A stretch of 40,427 bases of DNA from an uncultured Lachnospiraceae bacterium (GTDB lineage: Bacteria; Bacillota; Clostridia; Lachnospirales; Lachnospiraceae): assembly GCA_947630085.1 (NCBI GenBank), contig CANRGP010000011.1, positions 1 to 40,427 on the forward strand, in the 5' to 3' direction. Under the pieces are notes generated by a model. That model ran no database searches and was not told where the DNA came from. It saw only the letters and a program-made list of their open reading frames with translations. This document shows positions 14,569-24,710 of the stretch, piece after piece. How positions within the stretch are numbered: the stretch's first letter is position 1; each line of letters opens with the position of its first letter. Position numbers and translations under genes: made by a program.

Positions 14569-15270
14569 ATGAGTTACATAAGCTTTGAAGATGTGAAGAA
14601 GATTTACAAGATGGGAGAAGTGACGATCCACGCGGCCGACGGAGTGGATTTTTCTATCGAAAAAGGAGAATTTGCGGTCATCGTGGGGCCGTCCGGCGCC
14701 GGCAAGACCACGGTCTTAAATATGCTGGGAGGCATGGATTCCTGCTCGGGCGGCGTGATCACCGTGGACGGGGAGCGGATCAGCGACTATACGCCGAAGC
14801 AGCTTACCGGGTACCGGAGGCACGATATCGGCTTTGTTTTCCAGTTCTATAATCTTGTCCAGAACCTGACGGCTCTGGAGAATGTGGAGCTGGCGGCGCA
14901 GATCTGCGACAAGCCGCTGGATGCGGCGGATGTGCTGGACCATGTGGGGCTTGGCGGCAGACTGAACAATTTCCCCGCACAGCTCTCGGGAGGGGAGCAG
15001 CAGCGGGTGGCCATAGCCAGGGCGCTTGCCAAGAATCCCAAGCTCCTTCTGTGCGACGAACCCACGGGGGCGCTGGATTATGTGACAGGTAAGGCGATAC
15101 TGAAGCTTTTGCAGGATACCTGCCGCCAGGGAGGGATGACGGTGGTGGTGATCACGCACAATACCGCGATCACTCCTATGGCGGACCGGGTGATCCATGT
15201 GAAGAACGGCCGTGTGGCTGCCATTGAGCGCAATGCCTCTCCCACGCCGGTGGAGGAGATCGAATGGTGA
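14569..15270 (+). CDS. ABC transporter ATP-binding protein (MacB/LolD type)
   Basis: A 233-residue ATPase that pairs with the FtsX-like permease encoded next. It shows the Walker A motif GPSGAGKT (about 40-47), a Q-loop in [21 protein letters not shown], the signature [15 protein letters not shown] and Walker [13 protein letters not shown], where the sequence after Walker B marks the MacB/LolD/FtsE class. Its stop overlaps the permease start (15264-15270), implying translational coupling. This class usually works as a mechanotransmission or extrusion pump for peptides, antibiotics or lipids rather than as an importer. Confidence 0.95.
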   Translation: MSYISFEDVKKIYKMGEVTIHAADGVDFSIEKGEFAVIVGPSGAGKTTVLNMLGGMDSCSGGVITVDGERISDYTPKQLTGYRRHDIGFVFQFYNLVQNLTALENVELAAQICDKPLDAADVLDHVGLGGRLNNFPAQLSGGEQQRVAIARALAKNPKLLLCDEPTGALDYVTGKAILKLLQDTCRQGGMTVVVITHNTAITPMADRVIHVKNGRVAAIERNASPTPVEEIEW

Positions 15271-18200
15271 GAAAGAAAAACAGGCTGATCACCGATCTGC
15301 TTCGGGAGATCAGGAACACGTATAACCGGTTTCTGTCCATTCTGGTGCTTTCCGCCCTGGCGGTGGCGTTTCTTTCCGGCCTCCGGGCCGCCGCTCCGGA
15401 TATGCAGGATACCGCGGACAGATACTATGACAGTACGCATCTGATGGACGGTTATGTGCTTTCCACGCTGGGACTTACCGATGAGGATCTGGAAGCGCTC
15501 TCGGCAGCCGACGGGGTGGCGGAGGTGGAGGGAAGCTGGGCGGTAGACGCGGTGGCGGTGGACGCCATTGTCAGCGTCCGGGCCATGCCGGACAGGCTGA
15601 ACCTTCTGAGAACGGAGGAGGGCAGGCTCCCTGAGACGCCGGATGAATGTGTGACGGAAAAGCTTCTTCTTGCGGAGCTGGGACTCTCCGTTGGGGACCG
15701 TATCCGGCTGGATCCGGGACCCGACGAGGCCGACAGCCTGGTCCGCCGCGATTATACCATAGTGGGCACGGTCACAAGCCCTCTTTATGTGGGGACCGAC
15801 AGAGGCTCCTCTTCACTGGGAAACGGCTCGGTGAATGCTTTTGTCTATGTCCCGGCGGAGAATTTTGACTGCGATTATTACACCGTTGCCTATTTTACCG
15901 GCGACGGCCTGCAGGAGCTTGACAGCTACGGCGATGAATACGATCGGAGGCTGGAGGCCCTGGTGGATTCGATGGACGGCCTGGCGGAGGAGCGCTCCGC
16001 GCTCCGGTACGAATCGGTCGTCACGGATGCCAGCCGGGAGCTGGAGGATGCGCGCGCCGAACTGGCGGATGCGGAGAAGGAGCTGGAGGACGCCCGGAAC
16101 GAGGCCATGGAAGAGCTGGAGGACGCCCGGACAGAGCTCCTTCAGGCCAGGACCGGGCTTGACGCGGGCAGATTCCGGTATTACGACGGGGTGGACACCT
16201 ACAACCGGGAGATCGCCGACGCGGAGCAAGAGCTGGAAGACGCCCGGAACGAGCTGGAGGATGCGGAAAAGGAACTGGCCGACGGGCGAAGAGAATATGA
16301 AGACGGGCTCGCCCAGTATGAGGAGGGAGTCGCGGAGCTTGCCGACGCGCGCAGGCAGTATGAAGAGGGCGCCGCCGAATACGAGGACGGGAAGAGCAAA
16401 TATGACGAGGCTACTGACCAGTATGAGCAGGCGAGGCTGCAGTACGGAAACGGGGCCGCGGAGCTGGATTACGGCCGGGAGATTTATAAGGAAAACAAGG
16501 AAGCCTACCTTGCCGGTGTCGAGCAGCTGGACAGTGCCGCCGCCCAGCTGGCGGCGAGCCGTCAGGAGTACGAGCAGAATCTGGCGCTTCTGGACGCCGG
16601 GCAGGAGGCCCTCACAGCGCAGCGAGGGGAGCTCGATGCGAAAAGACAGGAGTATGAGGCGGGACTGGCGCTTCTTGGAAGCATGAGTGAATCCGACCCG
16701 GCATATGCTCCGCTCAAGGCGCAGCTGGACAGCGCGAAGACGGAGCTGGATGCCGGAGAGGCCGCGATATCAAAGGCGCAGCAGGATCTCGACCAGGGCT
16801 ATGCGCAGGCAGCGGCGGCCAATGAGCAGATGAATGCGGCGCAGCAGCAGCTTGACGCGGAATACGCGAAGCTGCCGGAGGCCGAAAAGCAGCTGGACGA
16901 CGCGGCGGCACAGATCCGCGATTCGGACCGGAAACTTGAGGAGGGCGCAGCGGAACTGGAAAGCGCCGCCGCGGAGCTCGCGGAGAACGAGGCTGTTTTA
17001 GCCGACGCCAAGCAGGAGCTGGACGACGCGGCCGCACAGATCGCGGACGGGCAGGCCCGGTCAGACCAGGCGAAAGCGGATCTGGAACAGGCGAGACAGG
17101 AGCTGCTGGACGGTCAGAAGCAGATCGACGACGGATGGGAGGAGTACCGCGACGGCGAGAAGGAGCTTGAAGAGGCGCGGATCGACGGGCAGAAGGAGCT
17201 GGAGGATGCCTGGAAGGAGCTGGAGGACGGAGAAGCCGAGTACAGAGACGGGCTGAAGGAGTTCTCCTCCGGGATCGCGGAAGCGCAGCAGGAGCTTTCG
17301 GATGCCGAAACAAAGCTGGAGGATGCCCGCGTCACGCTGGAGGATGCCCAGGAAGAGCTTGACGGGATAACCGGGTGTGAATGGTATGTGCTCGGACGGA
17401 ACACGAACACGGGCTTTGTGGGATACGGACAGGACTCCGACAGGGTCGGGAACCTGGCGAACGTATTCCCTGTGATCTTCTTCCTTGTCGCGGCTCTGGC
17501 CTGCCTGACCACCATGACCCGCATGGTGGAGGAGCAGAGGACGCAGATCGGCGCCCTGAAGGCTATGGGATTTTCCCGGCTGGCGATCTCCGCAAAATAC
17601 ATAGGCTATGCTCTGGCGGCAAGCCTGGCGGGAGGGATCCTGGGGCTTGCCCTTGGGAGGACCCTGATCCCGCAGGTGATCGCCAATGCGTTCAATATTA
17701 TGTACCATATCCCCGCCCTGCACTTTAAGCACCAGCCGCTCATGTATGCGGGGGCCGTGCTTGCGGCGGCGGCCTGCACTACCGGCGCCGCGCTGTGGGC
17801 GAGTCTGTCCACTCTGGTCGCCGCGCCCGCCGAGCTGATGCGCCCCCGCGCGCCCAAACCCGGCAAGAGGGTCTTTCTCGAGTATGTGAAGCCGGTGTGG
17901 CGGAGGCTTTCTTTCATCTGGAAAGTGACCATGCGCAACCTGTTCCGCTACAAGAGACGGTTCTGGATGACCGTGGTGGGCATTGCGGGATGTACGGCCC
18001 TGATCGTGACGGGGTTCGGTCTGCATGAATCCATTTTCTACATTCTGGACCGCCAGTTTGACGGGATTTCCCATTACGATGCGGGAGCCGGGCTGAATGA
18101 GGACGCCACGGAAGAAGAACTGGAACAGGTGGAAGAATATCTGGACCGGAGCCCGTATGTGGAGCGGCACCTGATCGTGAACCGGAGTATGGCGGAGGCG

Positions 18201-19052
18201 TCCTCCGACGGGGCTCCCAGCGACGTGTACCTGTTTACGGTGGACGATCCGGCGCGGTTTTCCGAATTTATTGCTCTCCGGCACAGGCTGGATGAGGATC
18301 CGGTCCTGTTCCCTGAGGACGGGATCCTGATCTCTGAAAAGCTCTCGGAGCTTCTTGGCGTGGAAAAAGGGTCCGTGATCACGCTGACCCTGGACGAAGA
18401 ACGGGCCGAGGCAAGAGTGGCGGACGTGGTGGAAAACTATGTGCAGCACTACATCTATCTGGGGCCCGCATATTATGAAAAGCTGTTCGGAGAGGCCCCG
18501 GAAGACAATATGATCCTGATCACCTATGTGGACGGTACGGATCAGGAAAAGTCCGACGAAGTCTCCGCCGATCTGATGCAGATGGAAGGGGTGTCTTCTT
18601 ATTCTTATATCGCGTCCATCCGCGACAGCTTCACGGACAGCATGGTCGCGATCGACTATGCCGTGATCATTATCATCATCGCGGCCGCCGCGCTGGCATT
18701 CGTGGTTCTGTATAACCTGACCAACATCAATATTACCGAGAGGACAAGGGAGCTTGCCACGCTGAAGGTGCTTGGCTTCTACGATACGGAGACGACCGCC
18801 TATGTATACAGGGAGAATATTTTTCTGACAGCGTTCGGGATCCTGCTGGGGCTTGTGGCGGGGCGATTCCTTCATGCCTGGCTCATCCGCACGGTAGAGG
18901 TGAATATCGTCATGTTCGGAAGGACCGCCCCGGCATATGCTTATGTGTTCGCCGCGCTTATGACCGTCGTGTTTTCGGTGACGGTCAACATTGCGGCTCA
19001 TTTCAAACTCAAGAAGGTAGATATGGTGGAGAGCTTAAAGACGGTCGAATGA
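15264..19052 (+). CDS. FtsX-like ABC permease with giant coiled-coil ectodomain
   Basis: A 1262-residue membrane protein. TM1 is near residues 22-42, followed by a MacB-like extracytoplasmic domain. Residues about 255-705 form a long coiled coil full of ELEDAR/ELxDAEKEL-like heptads. FtsX core 1 has three helices near 730-850 with the family motif [13 protein letters not shown]; a further helix near 905-925 precedes a second ectodomain; FtsX core 2 ends the protein with helices near 1130-1250 and the motif [14 protein letters not shown]. Such permeases with coiled-coil insertions are known in Firmicutes, but 450 residues is large. Cargo or partner unknown. Its 3' end overlaps pyrG, on the other strand, by 18 bases. 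Confidence 0.92.
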   Translation: MVRKKNRLITDLLREIRNTYNRFLSILVLSALAVAFLSGLRAAAPDMQDTADRYYDSTHLMDGYVLSTLGLTDEDLEALSAADGVAEVEGSWAVDAVAVDAIVSVRAMPDRLNLLRTEEGRLPETPDECVTEKLLLAELGLSVGDRIRLDPGPDEADSLVRRDYTIVGTVTSPLYVGTDRGSSSLGNGSVNAFVYVPAENFDCDYYTVAYFTGDGLQELDSYGDEYDRRLEALVDSMDGLAEERSALRYESVVTDASRELEDARAELADAEKELEDARNEAMEELEDARTELLQARTGLDAGRFRYYDGVDTYNREIADAEQELEDARNELEDAEKELADGRREYEDGLAQYEEGVAELADARRQYEEGAAEYEDGKSKYDEATDQYEQARLQYGNGAAELDYGREIYKENKEAYLAGVEQLDSAAAQLAASRQEYEQNLALLDAGQEALTAQRGELDAKRQEYEAGLALLGSMSESDPAYAPLKAQLDSAKTELDAGEAAISKAQQDLDQGYAQAAAANEQMNAAQQQLDAEYAKLPEAEKQLDDAAAQIRDSDRKLEEGAAELESAAAELAENEAVLADAKQELDDAAAQIADGQARSDQAKADLEQARQELLDGQKQIDDGWEEYRDGEKELEEARIDGQKELEDAWKELEDGEAEYRDGLKEFSSGIAEAQQELSDAETKLEDARVTLEDAQEELDGITGCEWYVLGRNTNTGFVGYGQDSDRVGNLANVFPVIFFLVAALACLTTMTRMVEEQRTQIGALKAMGFSRLAISAKYIGYALAASLAGGILGLALGRTLIPQVIANAFNIMYHIPALHFKHQPLMYAGAVLAAAACTTGAALWASLSTLVAAPAELMRPRAPKPGKRVFLEYVKPVWRRLSFIWKVTMRNLFRYKRRFWMTVVGIAGCTALIVTGFGLHESIFYILDRQFDGISHYDAGAGLNEDATEEELEQVEEYLDRSPYVERHLIVNRSMAEASSDGAPSDVYLFTVDDPARFSEFIALRHRLDEDPVLFPEDGILISEKLSELLGVEKGSVITLTLDEERAEARVADVVENYVQHYIYLGPAYYEKLFGEAPEDNMILITYVDGTDQEKSDEVSADLMQMEGVSSYSYIASIRDSFTDSMVAIDYAVIIIIIAAAALAFVVLYNLTNINITERTRELATLKVLGFYDTETTAYVYRENIFLTAFGILLGLVAGRFLHAWLIRTVEVNIVMFGRTAPAYAYVFAALMTVVFSVTVNIAAHFKLKKVDMVESLKTVE

Positions 19053-20642
19053 AAGCGCCGCTTCGATAAAGCCCCGGAACAGAGGATGGGGCTTGTTGGG
19101 CCGGGATTTCAGCTCCGGATGGGCCTGCGTCGCCAGGAACCAGGGATGGTCCTTCAGCTCGATCATCTCAACGATGCGTCCGTCCGGGGAAAGCCCGGAA
19201 AGGACCATGCCGTGGGAGGTCAGCGCCGTCCGGTAATCGTTGTTGACCTCGTAGCGGTGGCGGTGGCGCTCGGCGATCTCCTCCCTGCCGTACAGGGCGA
19301 AAGCCTTGCTGTTCTTGTCCAGGACGCAGGGATACGAGCCCAGCCGCAGGGTCCCGCCGATGTCTTCGATGCCGTCCTGCTCCGGCATCAGGTGGATGAC
19401 CGGGTTGGTGGTGGACGGATCCAGTTCTACGCTGTGGGCGTCCGTAAGACCCAGCACGTTTCTGGCAAATTCCACGATCGCCAGCTGGAGCCCCAGGCAC
19501 AGTCCCAGGAAGGGAACGCCGTGCTCCCGCGCGTAGCGGATGGCATGGATCTTGCCGTCTATGCCGCGGTCGCCGAAGCCTCCGGGAACCAGGATCCCTT
19601 TTACGTCTCCCAGGATTTCGGACACATTCTCAGGCGTTACCGTCTCGGAATCGATCCACCGGATATTGACTCTCGCGCGGTTGGCGACGCCTCCGTGCTT
19701 CAGGGCCTCCACTACGGATATGTACGCGTCGTGGAGCTGGATGTATTTCCCCACAAGCGCTACGGTCACTTCGCGCTGCGGGTGCTTCCAGGCGTCGATC
19801 ATGGCGCGCCATTCCTCCAGATCCGGCTGGGGGCAGGGAAGATCGAGACATTCACAGGCTACCTGGGCCAGATGCTCCTCCTCCATCGCAAGGGGGGCCT
19901 CATAGAGGACATCCACATCCAGGTTCTGGAGAACGTGATTTTTGGGAACGTTGCAGAAAAGAGCGATCTTGGCCCGGATACCGTCGTCCAGGGGGTGCTC
20001 GGTCCGGCAGACGATCACATCCGGCCAGAGGCCCATGCCCTGCAGATCTTTTACGCTGGCCTGGGTGGGCTTGGTCTTCAGCTCCCCGGACGCCTTCAGA
20101 TAGGGGATCAGCGTCACATGGATCAGCATGGCGTTTTTGGGGCCGACCTCCCGCATGAACTGGCGGATGGCTTCCAAAAAGGGCTGGCTTTCGATATCGC
20201 CCACGGTTCCTCCCACTTCAATGATCGCAATTTCCGTCTCTGTGGTAGAGAAATTGCGGTGAAAGCGGCTCTTGATTTCGTTGGTGATGTGGGGAATGAC
20301 CTGAACGGTTCCGCCGCCGTAATCGCCGCGGCGTTCCTTGTGCAGTACGCTCCAGTAGACCTTACCGGTTGTGACGTTTGAATTTTTGGTGAGACTTTCG
20401 TCAATAAAACGTTCGTAGTGTCCCAGATCGAGATCCGTTTCCGCCCCGTCGTCGGTCACAAAGACCTCTCCGTGCTGGACCGGATTCATGGTCCCGGGGT
20501 CGATGTTGATGTAGGGATCGAATTTCTGCATGGTGACCCGATATCCGCGGGCTTTCAGAAGACGTCCGAGGGACGCGGCGGTAATGCCCTTGCCCAGTCC
20601 GGAGACGACTCCGCCCGTGACGAATACATATTTAACCGGCAT
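19035..20642 (-). CDS. pyrG: CTP synthase
   Basis: A 535-residue enzyme that aminates UTP to CTP using glutamine and ATP. The N-terminal synthetase domain opens with [15 protein letters not shown], which contains the P-loop, and continues with [14 protein letters not shown]. The C-terminal glutamine amidotransferase domain has the nucleophile in FLGLCLGLQ and the catalytic His/Glu region in [11 protein letters not shown] chose the ATG at 20642, which follows GGGAGG at good distance; the frame is open eight codons further but lacks a site. Its last 18 bases overlap the end of the ABC permease. A TATAAT on the minus strand at 20689-20684 is the likely -10 box. Confidence 0.97.
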   Translation of the reverse strand: MPVKYVFVTGGVVSGLGKGITAASLGRLLKARGYRVTMQKFDPYINIDPGTMNPVQHGEVFVTDDGAETDLDLGHYERFIDESLTKNSNVTTGKVYWSVLHKERRGDYGGGTVQVIPHITNEIKSRFHRNFSTTETEIAIIEVGGTVGDIESQPFLEAIRQFMREVGPKNAMLIHVTLIPYLKASGELKTKPTQASVKDLQGMGLWPDVIVCRTEHPLDDGIRAKIALFCNVPKNHVLQNLDVDVLYEAPLAMEEEHLAQVACECLDLPCPQPDLEEWRAMIDAWKHPQREVTVALVGKYIQLHDAYISVVEALKHGGVANRARVNIRWIDSETVTPENVSEILGDVKGILVPGGFGDRGIDGKIHAIRYAREHGVPFLGLCLGLQLAIVEFARNVLGLTDAHSVELDPSTTNPVIHLMPEQDGIEDIGGTLRLGSYPCVLDKNSKAFALYGREEIAERHRHRYEVNNDYRTALTSHGMVLSGLSPDGRIVEMIELKDHPWFLATQAHPELKSRPNKPHPLFRGFIEAALSFDRL

Positions 20643-20766
20643 GATAAGAACCTCCCTTCCGTACAATAAAAAACAACGTTCCCATTATACTACAGAACGG
20701 ATTGTAAAATCTATAGTTTTTTGGCATTTTTTTAGCGTTTTTATATTATTTTTATCGTCTCTGTTC

Positions 20767-20795
20767 TTGATTTATGGAGAAACTGAAATTATAAT
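20767..20795 (+). promoter_or_regulatory. Promoter of ftsH
   Basis: TTGATT (20767-20772) and TATAAT (20790-20795) with a 17-base spacer, about 65 bases before the ftsH ATG. No CIRCE or other heat-shock operator is evident. Confidence 0.75.
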
Positions 20796-20864
20796 GGATA
20801 AGAATGAGTTTTGCGCTGACAGGAAAATGAACGCGTTTTGCGCAGGCAATGAGGAGAGCGGAGT

Positions 20865-22727
20865 ATGAATGACAGGAACAGAAATAACCAGGGCAAGGGC
20901 CCGAATTATAATCAGATATTCGGGATCGTTCTGACGGCCGGGATTATCACGCTTATCGTGGTCATGATGATGAGCGGCTTTATGAACCGGCAGACCACGG
21001 TCCCCTACAGCGATTTCCTGGATTATCTGGAGGCGGATCAGGTCGACAGCGTGACGATCCGGGGGAACGATATTGAATTCGTGCTGAAAACGGAGCGGGG
21101 GATCCCCAATCTGATGATCACATATACGACGGTCCGCATCGAGAGCGGGGACCGGCTGGCGGAGCGCCTGGAGGAAGCCGGCGTGGTCTACGAGCAGATC
21201 GAGCAGAACACGGCCGTCTGGAGCATCCTCAGCTCGGTGCTGATGTTCGGCGCCCTGATATTTATCATGAATATGATGATGCGCCGCATGGGCGGCGGCG
21301 TAATGGGCGTGGGAAAAAGCACGGCCAAGATGTATATGCAGAAGGAGACCGGCGTTACCTTCGCCGACGTGGCGGGGCAGGATGAGGCGAAGGAATCCCT
21401 GGTGGAGATCGTGGATTTCCTCCACAATCCGGGGCGCTACACCCATATCGGGGCCAAGCTTCCCAAGGGAGCGCTCCTGGTGGGGCCGCCCGGAACCGGC
21501 AAGACCCTGCTCGCCAGGGCAGTGGCCGGGGAAGCGCACGTCCCCTTCTATTCCCTGTCCGGCTCCGATTTTGTGGAGATGTTTGTGGGCGTGGGAGCTT
21601 CCCGTGTCCGCGACCTGTTCAAGCAGGCCCAGGACAACGCGCCCTGCATTATCTTTATCGACGAGGTGGACGCCATCGGAAAGAGCCGCGATTCCCGATA
21701 CGGGGGCGGAAACGACGAGCGGGAGCAGACCCTTAACCAGCTCCTCTCCGAGATGGACGGCTTCGATTCTTCCAAGGGACTTCTGGTTCTGGCGGCCACC
21801 AACCGGCCGGAGATCCTGGACCCGGCCCTCCTGCGCCCGGGCAGGTTTGACCGGCGGATCATTGTGGACAAGCCGGATCTGAAGGGGCGCGTCAATATCC
21901 TCAAGGTTCACGCCAAGAACGTGTCCCTGGACGAGACGGTGGATCTGGATGCCATCGCTCTGGCCACGTCGGGAGCCGTAGGATCGGATCTGGCCAATAT
22001 GATCAACGAGGCCGCGATCCTGGCCGTGAAGAACGGACGGAGCGCGGTGAGCCAGAAGGACCTGTTTGAGGCCGTGGAGGTGGTCCTGGTCGGAAAGGAG
22101 AAGAAGGACAGGATACTGAGCAAGGAGGAGCGCCGCATCGTGTCATACCACGAGGTCGGCCATGCGCTGGTAAGCGCCCTCCAGAAGGATGCGGAGCCGG
22201 TGCAGAAGATCACCATTGTTCCCCGCACCATGGGTGCGCTCGGATATGTGATGCAGGTTCCGGAGGAGGAAAAATATCTGAATACGGAAAAAGAGCTCAA
22301 GGCCATGCTGGTGGTCAGCCTGGCGGGCCGCGCGGCGGAGGAGCTCGTGTTCGATACGGTGACGACGGGAGCCGCCAACGACATTGAAAAGGCCACCCGG
22401 ATCGCCCGCGCCATGGTGACCCAGTACGGAATGTCGGAGAAATTCGGGCTTATGGGCCTGGCTACCCAGGAGGACCAGTATCTGAGCGGAAGGACGGTTT
22501 TAAACTGCGGGGAGGCTACGGCGGCGGAGATCGACCAGGAAGTGATGCGTATGCTCAAGGAGGCATACGCCGAGGCCAGACGCCTCCTGGGAGAGAACCG
22601 GGAGGCCATGGATCACATTGCCCGGTTCCTGATCGAGAAGGAGACGATTACCGGCAAGGAGTTTATGGAGATCTTCCATCGGATCCGGGACGGCGCTCCG
22701 GCGGAAGCGGCGCCTGCTACAGAATAA
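20865..22727 (+). CDS. ftsH: ATP-dependent zinc metalloprotease FtsH
   Basis: A 620-residue membrane-anchored AAA+ protease that degrades misfolded membrane proteins and selected regulators. TM1 is near residues 18-38 and TM2 near 105-125, enclosing a small extracytoplasmic domain. The AAA module has Walker A GPPGTGKT (about 206-213), Walker B IIFIDEVDAIG and the second region of homology (LLRPGRFDRRI). The zinc site is HEVGH (about 429) with a downstream aspartate. Length is normal for Firmicutes. The final bases overlap the oppositely transcribed permease gene by 11. Confidence 0.96.
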   Translation: MNDRNRNNQGKGPNYNQIFGIVLTAGIITLIVVMMMSGFMNRQTTVPYSDFLDYLEADQVDSVTIRGNDIEFVLKTERGIPNLMITYTTVRIESGDRLAERLEEAGVVYEQIEQNTAVWSILSSVLMFGALIFIMNMMMRRMGGGVMGVGKSTAKMYMQKETGVTFADVAGQDEAKESLVEIVDFLHNPGRYTHIGAKLPKGALLVGPPGTGKTLLARAVAGEAHVPFYSLSGSDFVEMFVGVGASRVRDLFKQAQDNAPCIIFIDEVDAIGKSRDSRYGGGNDEREQTLNQLLSEMDGFDSSKGLLVLAATNRPEILDPALLRPGRFDRRIIVDKPDLKGRVNILKVHAKNVSLDETVDLDAIALATSGAVGSDLANMINEAAILAVKNGRSAVSQKDLFEAVEVVLVGKEKKDRILSKEERRIVSYHEVGHALVSALQKDAEPVQKITIVPRTMGALGYVMQVPEEEKYLNTEKELKAMLVVSLAGRAAEELVFDTVTTGAANDIEKATRIARAMVTQYGMSEKFGLMGLATQEDQYLSGRTVLNCGEATAAEIDQEVMRMLKEAYAEARRLLGENREAMDHIARFLIEKETITGKEFMEIFHRIRDGAPAEAAPATE

Positions 22728-23829
22728 ACGCGGCGATGAGGAACAGCGCCAGGGCGGAGAAATTGACGAGGGTGAAAAACCCCAGATATTTTCCGGCCCT
22801 GGCGCTTTTTGTCTGCATATAGAGCCGGAAGGAGATCAGGCTGGCAAGGGAGGCGATGGGAGTCCCCAGGCCGCCGATGTTGACGCCGACCAAAAGAGAG
22901 TGCCAGTCGTCGGTGAAGCCGGAAAGCAGCACCGCCGCCGGGACGTTGCTGATGACCTGGCTTGCCAGAACGGAGGCGGCCAGAGGAGATCCCGAGAGCA
23001 TCCGGCGGAAGAAATCATGGACGGCCTCCATGACGCCCAGGTTCCCGGCGAACAGGAAAAAACAGACGAAGGTCAGAAGGAGGCCGTAGTCGATGTCCGC
23101 GTAGACGGCGCGGTCCTCCAGGAAGACGGCGGCGCATACGACCGCCAGAAGAACGGCGCAGGGAAGGACGCGGAACACGGACAGCAGGCATAATACAAAA
23201 AGCCCCGCATAGATTATGATATGCCGCGGCCCGCCGTCCGCCGGCTTCTCCGGAAGCACGACGGAGAGCTCACTGTCGGGAAGGAACAGGACGGATGCGC
23301 AAAGCAGGGGGAGCGTCGCCGCCGCATAGGGAAGCACGGTCCCGAAAAACTGCGCGGCGGTAAGTGAAAATGCCGAGTACAGATAGAGATTCTGCGGATT
23401 TCCCACAGGAGTCGCCATGCTTCCCAGATTGGCCGCAACCGTCTGCATTACCACCACGAAGATCATATACCGGCTTTCCCCGGTCATCTCCAGGATCAGG
23501 ACGGCAAAGGGCACGAACGCGATCAGCGCCACGTCGTTGGTCACCAGCATGGATGAAAAGAAGGGGAGCAGGATCAGAAGGAGAAAAAGCTTTCTCCTGG
23601 TCATCCTGCCGCCGAGAAGCCTCCGCGCGAGACGGTCAAACAGCCCGTGCCGCCTGAGTCCCGCCGTTACCGCCATCAGGCAGAACAGCAGGATGAGGAC
23701 GCGAAAATCGATATATCCGATATAATCGGGTGACGGCGGGACAAAAAACATGGATGCCAGGGCGCAGGCGGCGGATGCCGTCAGGACCGGTTCTTTTTTT
23801 ATAAAGGACGATATCTTTTTTTTCTCCAT
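22717..23829 (-). CDS. SLC13/ArsB-superfamily anion permease
   Basis: A 370-residue integral membrane protein of the ion-transporter superfamily that includes CitMHS, ArsB and SLC13 carriers. About ten hydrophobic helices are visible. Family motifs are MLVTNDVALIAFVP in the first half and SQVISNVPAAVLLSGF in the second, the two helix-break segments that bind the anion and cation, plus GSMATPVGNPQNL. Related proteins carry citrate, dicarboxylates, sulfate or arsenite; the substrate here is unknown. It is a single-gene unit starting after GGAGAAGG, convergent with ftsH. Confidence 0.85.
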   Translation of the reverse strand: MEKKKISSFIKKEPVLTASAACALASMFFVPPSPDYIGYIDFRVLILLFCLMAVTAGLRRHGLFDRLARRLLGGRMTRRKLFLLLILLPFFSSMLVTNDVALIAFVPFAVLILEMTGESRYMIFVVVMQTVAANLGSMATPVGNPQNLYLYSAFSLTAAQFFGTVLPYAAATLPLLCASVLFLPDSELSVVLPEKPADGGPRHIIIYAGLFVLCLLSVFRVLPCAVLLAVVCAAVFLEDRAVYADIDYGLLLTFVCFFLFAGNLGVMEAVHDFFRRMLSGSPLAASVLASQVISNVPAAVLLSGFTDDWHSLLVGVNIGGLGTPIASLASLISFRLYMQTKSARAGKYLGFFTLVNFSALALFLIAAFIL

Positions 23830-24051
23830 TTTCCTTCTCCGGATCGTACAGATTTGATTCTCACTGTATTGTAGACCGCTTCTCCGTTTTTTTCCAGTAT
23901 TTTTTGACGTTTTCGGCGGATTTCTCTTTCCGGCGGGCGGTTTTGCTCCGGCGGTTTATGCATACAGGCGGATATTTTATGAAAAGTTCTTGTCATTTAA
24001 AAAAAATTGTTCTAATCTATAGATGGAAGTTTTTATGAGAGGAGAAAATAT

Positions 24052-24672
24052 ATGGAGACGAACCGAATCATAATCAAGAATAACGGGACCGGAAGGGACA
24101 GATTGTTCGAGGAGCTGGAAAAGTTTGCTACATATCAGGAGCTGTCCTATAAAGAGACACTGCGTCTCCGCCTTCTTGCCGAGGAGCTGTTGGGAATGGT
24201 AGAAGAGATCGTGGGGGATTTCGGAGCGTATTTCTGGATAGAGGGGGAGGATAAGGATGTGAGCCTTCATCTGGAGACATATGTGGAAATGGATATTGCC
24301 AAGAGGGAGGAGCTGCTTTCTGTGGCGAGCTCCGGAAAGAATATGGCCGCCAGGGGCGTCATGGGCAAGCTGCGCGACCTGATGGAGACGTATCTCCTGA
24401 ATTATGACGAGGTCAGCCGCTATGCCGCCGACAGCGGAATGAATCCGTTCGCCTACGATGATTACGGGATGATGAATGCGGGAATGGACTGGAGCACCAA
24501 TTACTGGTCCCTGGACCGCTACAGGAGCGATGTGGAGGAGCACCGGTCAGAGACGGAAGGGGCGAGAGCCTGGGATGAACTGGAGAAGTCCATTGTGGCA
24601 AAGCTTGCCGACGATGTGCTTGTAGGCATCCGCTCCGACAAAGTGAAAATGATCATTAAGAAGAAATTCTGA
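24052..24672 (+). CDS. Conserved protein with degenerate GHKL/anti-sigma-like domain
   Basis: A 206-residue soluble protein, first of a six-gene plus-strand unit. The segment LRLRLLAEELLGMVEEIVGDF aligns by eye with the N-box helix of RsbW-type histidine-kinase-like ATPases, but methionine stands where the Mg-binding asparagine is expected, so ATP binding may be lost. The C-terminal half is acidic and rich in tyrosine and methionine (around residues 135-165), then ends basic (IIKKKF). Start after AGAGGAG. A possible promoter is TTGTCA (23990) with TAATCT (24013). Given the SpoIIE and STAS proteins in the same unit, a partner-switching role is likely, but this is inference. Confidence 0.65.
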   Translation: METNRIIIKNNGTGRDRLFEELEKFATYQELSYKETLRLRLLAEELLGMVEEIVGDFGAYFWIEGEDKDVSLHLETYVEMDIAKREELLSVASSGKNMAARGVMGKLRDLMETYLLNYDEVSRYAADSGMNPFAYDDYGMMNAGMDWSTNYWSLDRYRSDVEEHRSETEGARAWDELEKSIVAKLADDVLVGIRSDKVKMIIKKKF

Positions 24673-24710
24673 CAGGTGGGACTGACGGGACGGAGATCGG
24701 GAGGAACATC

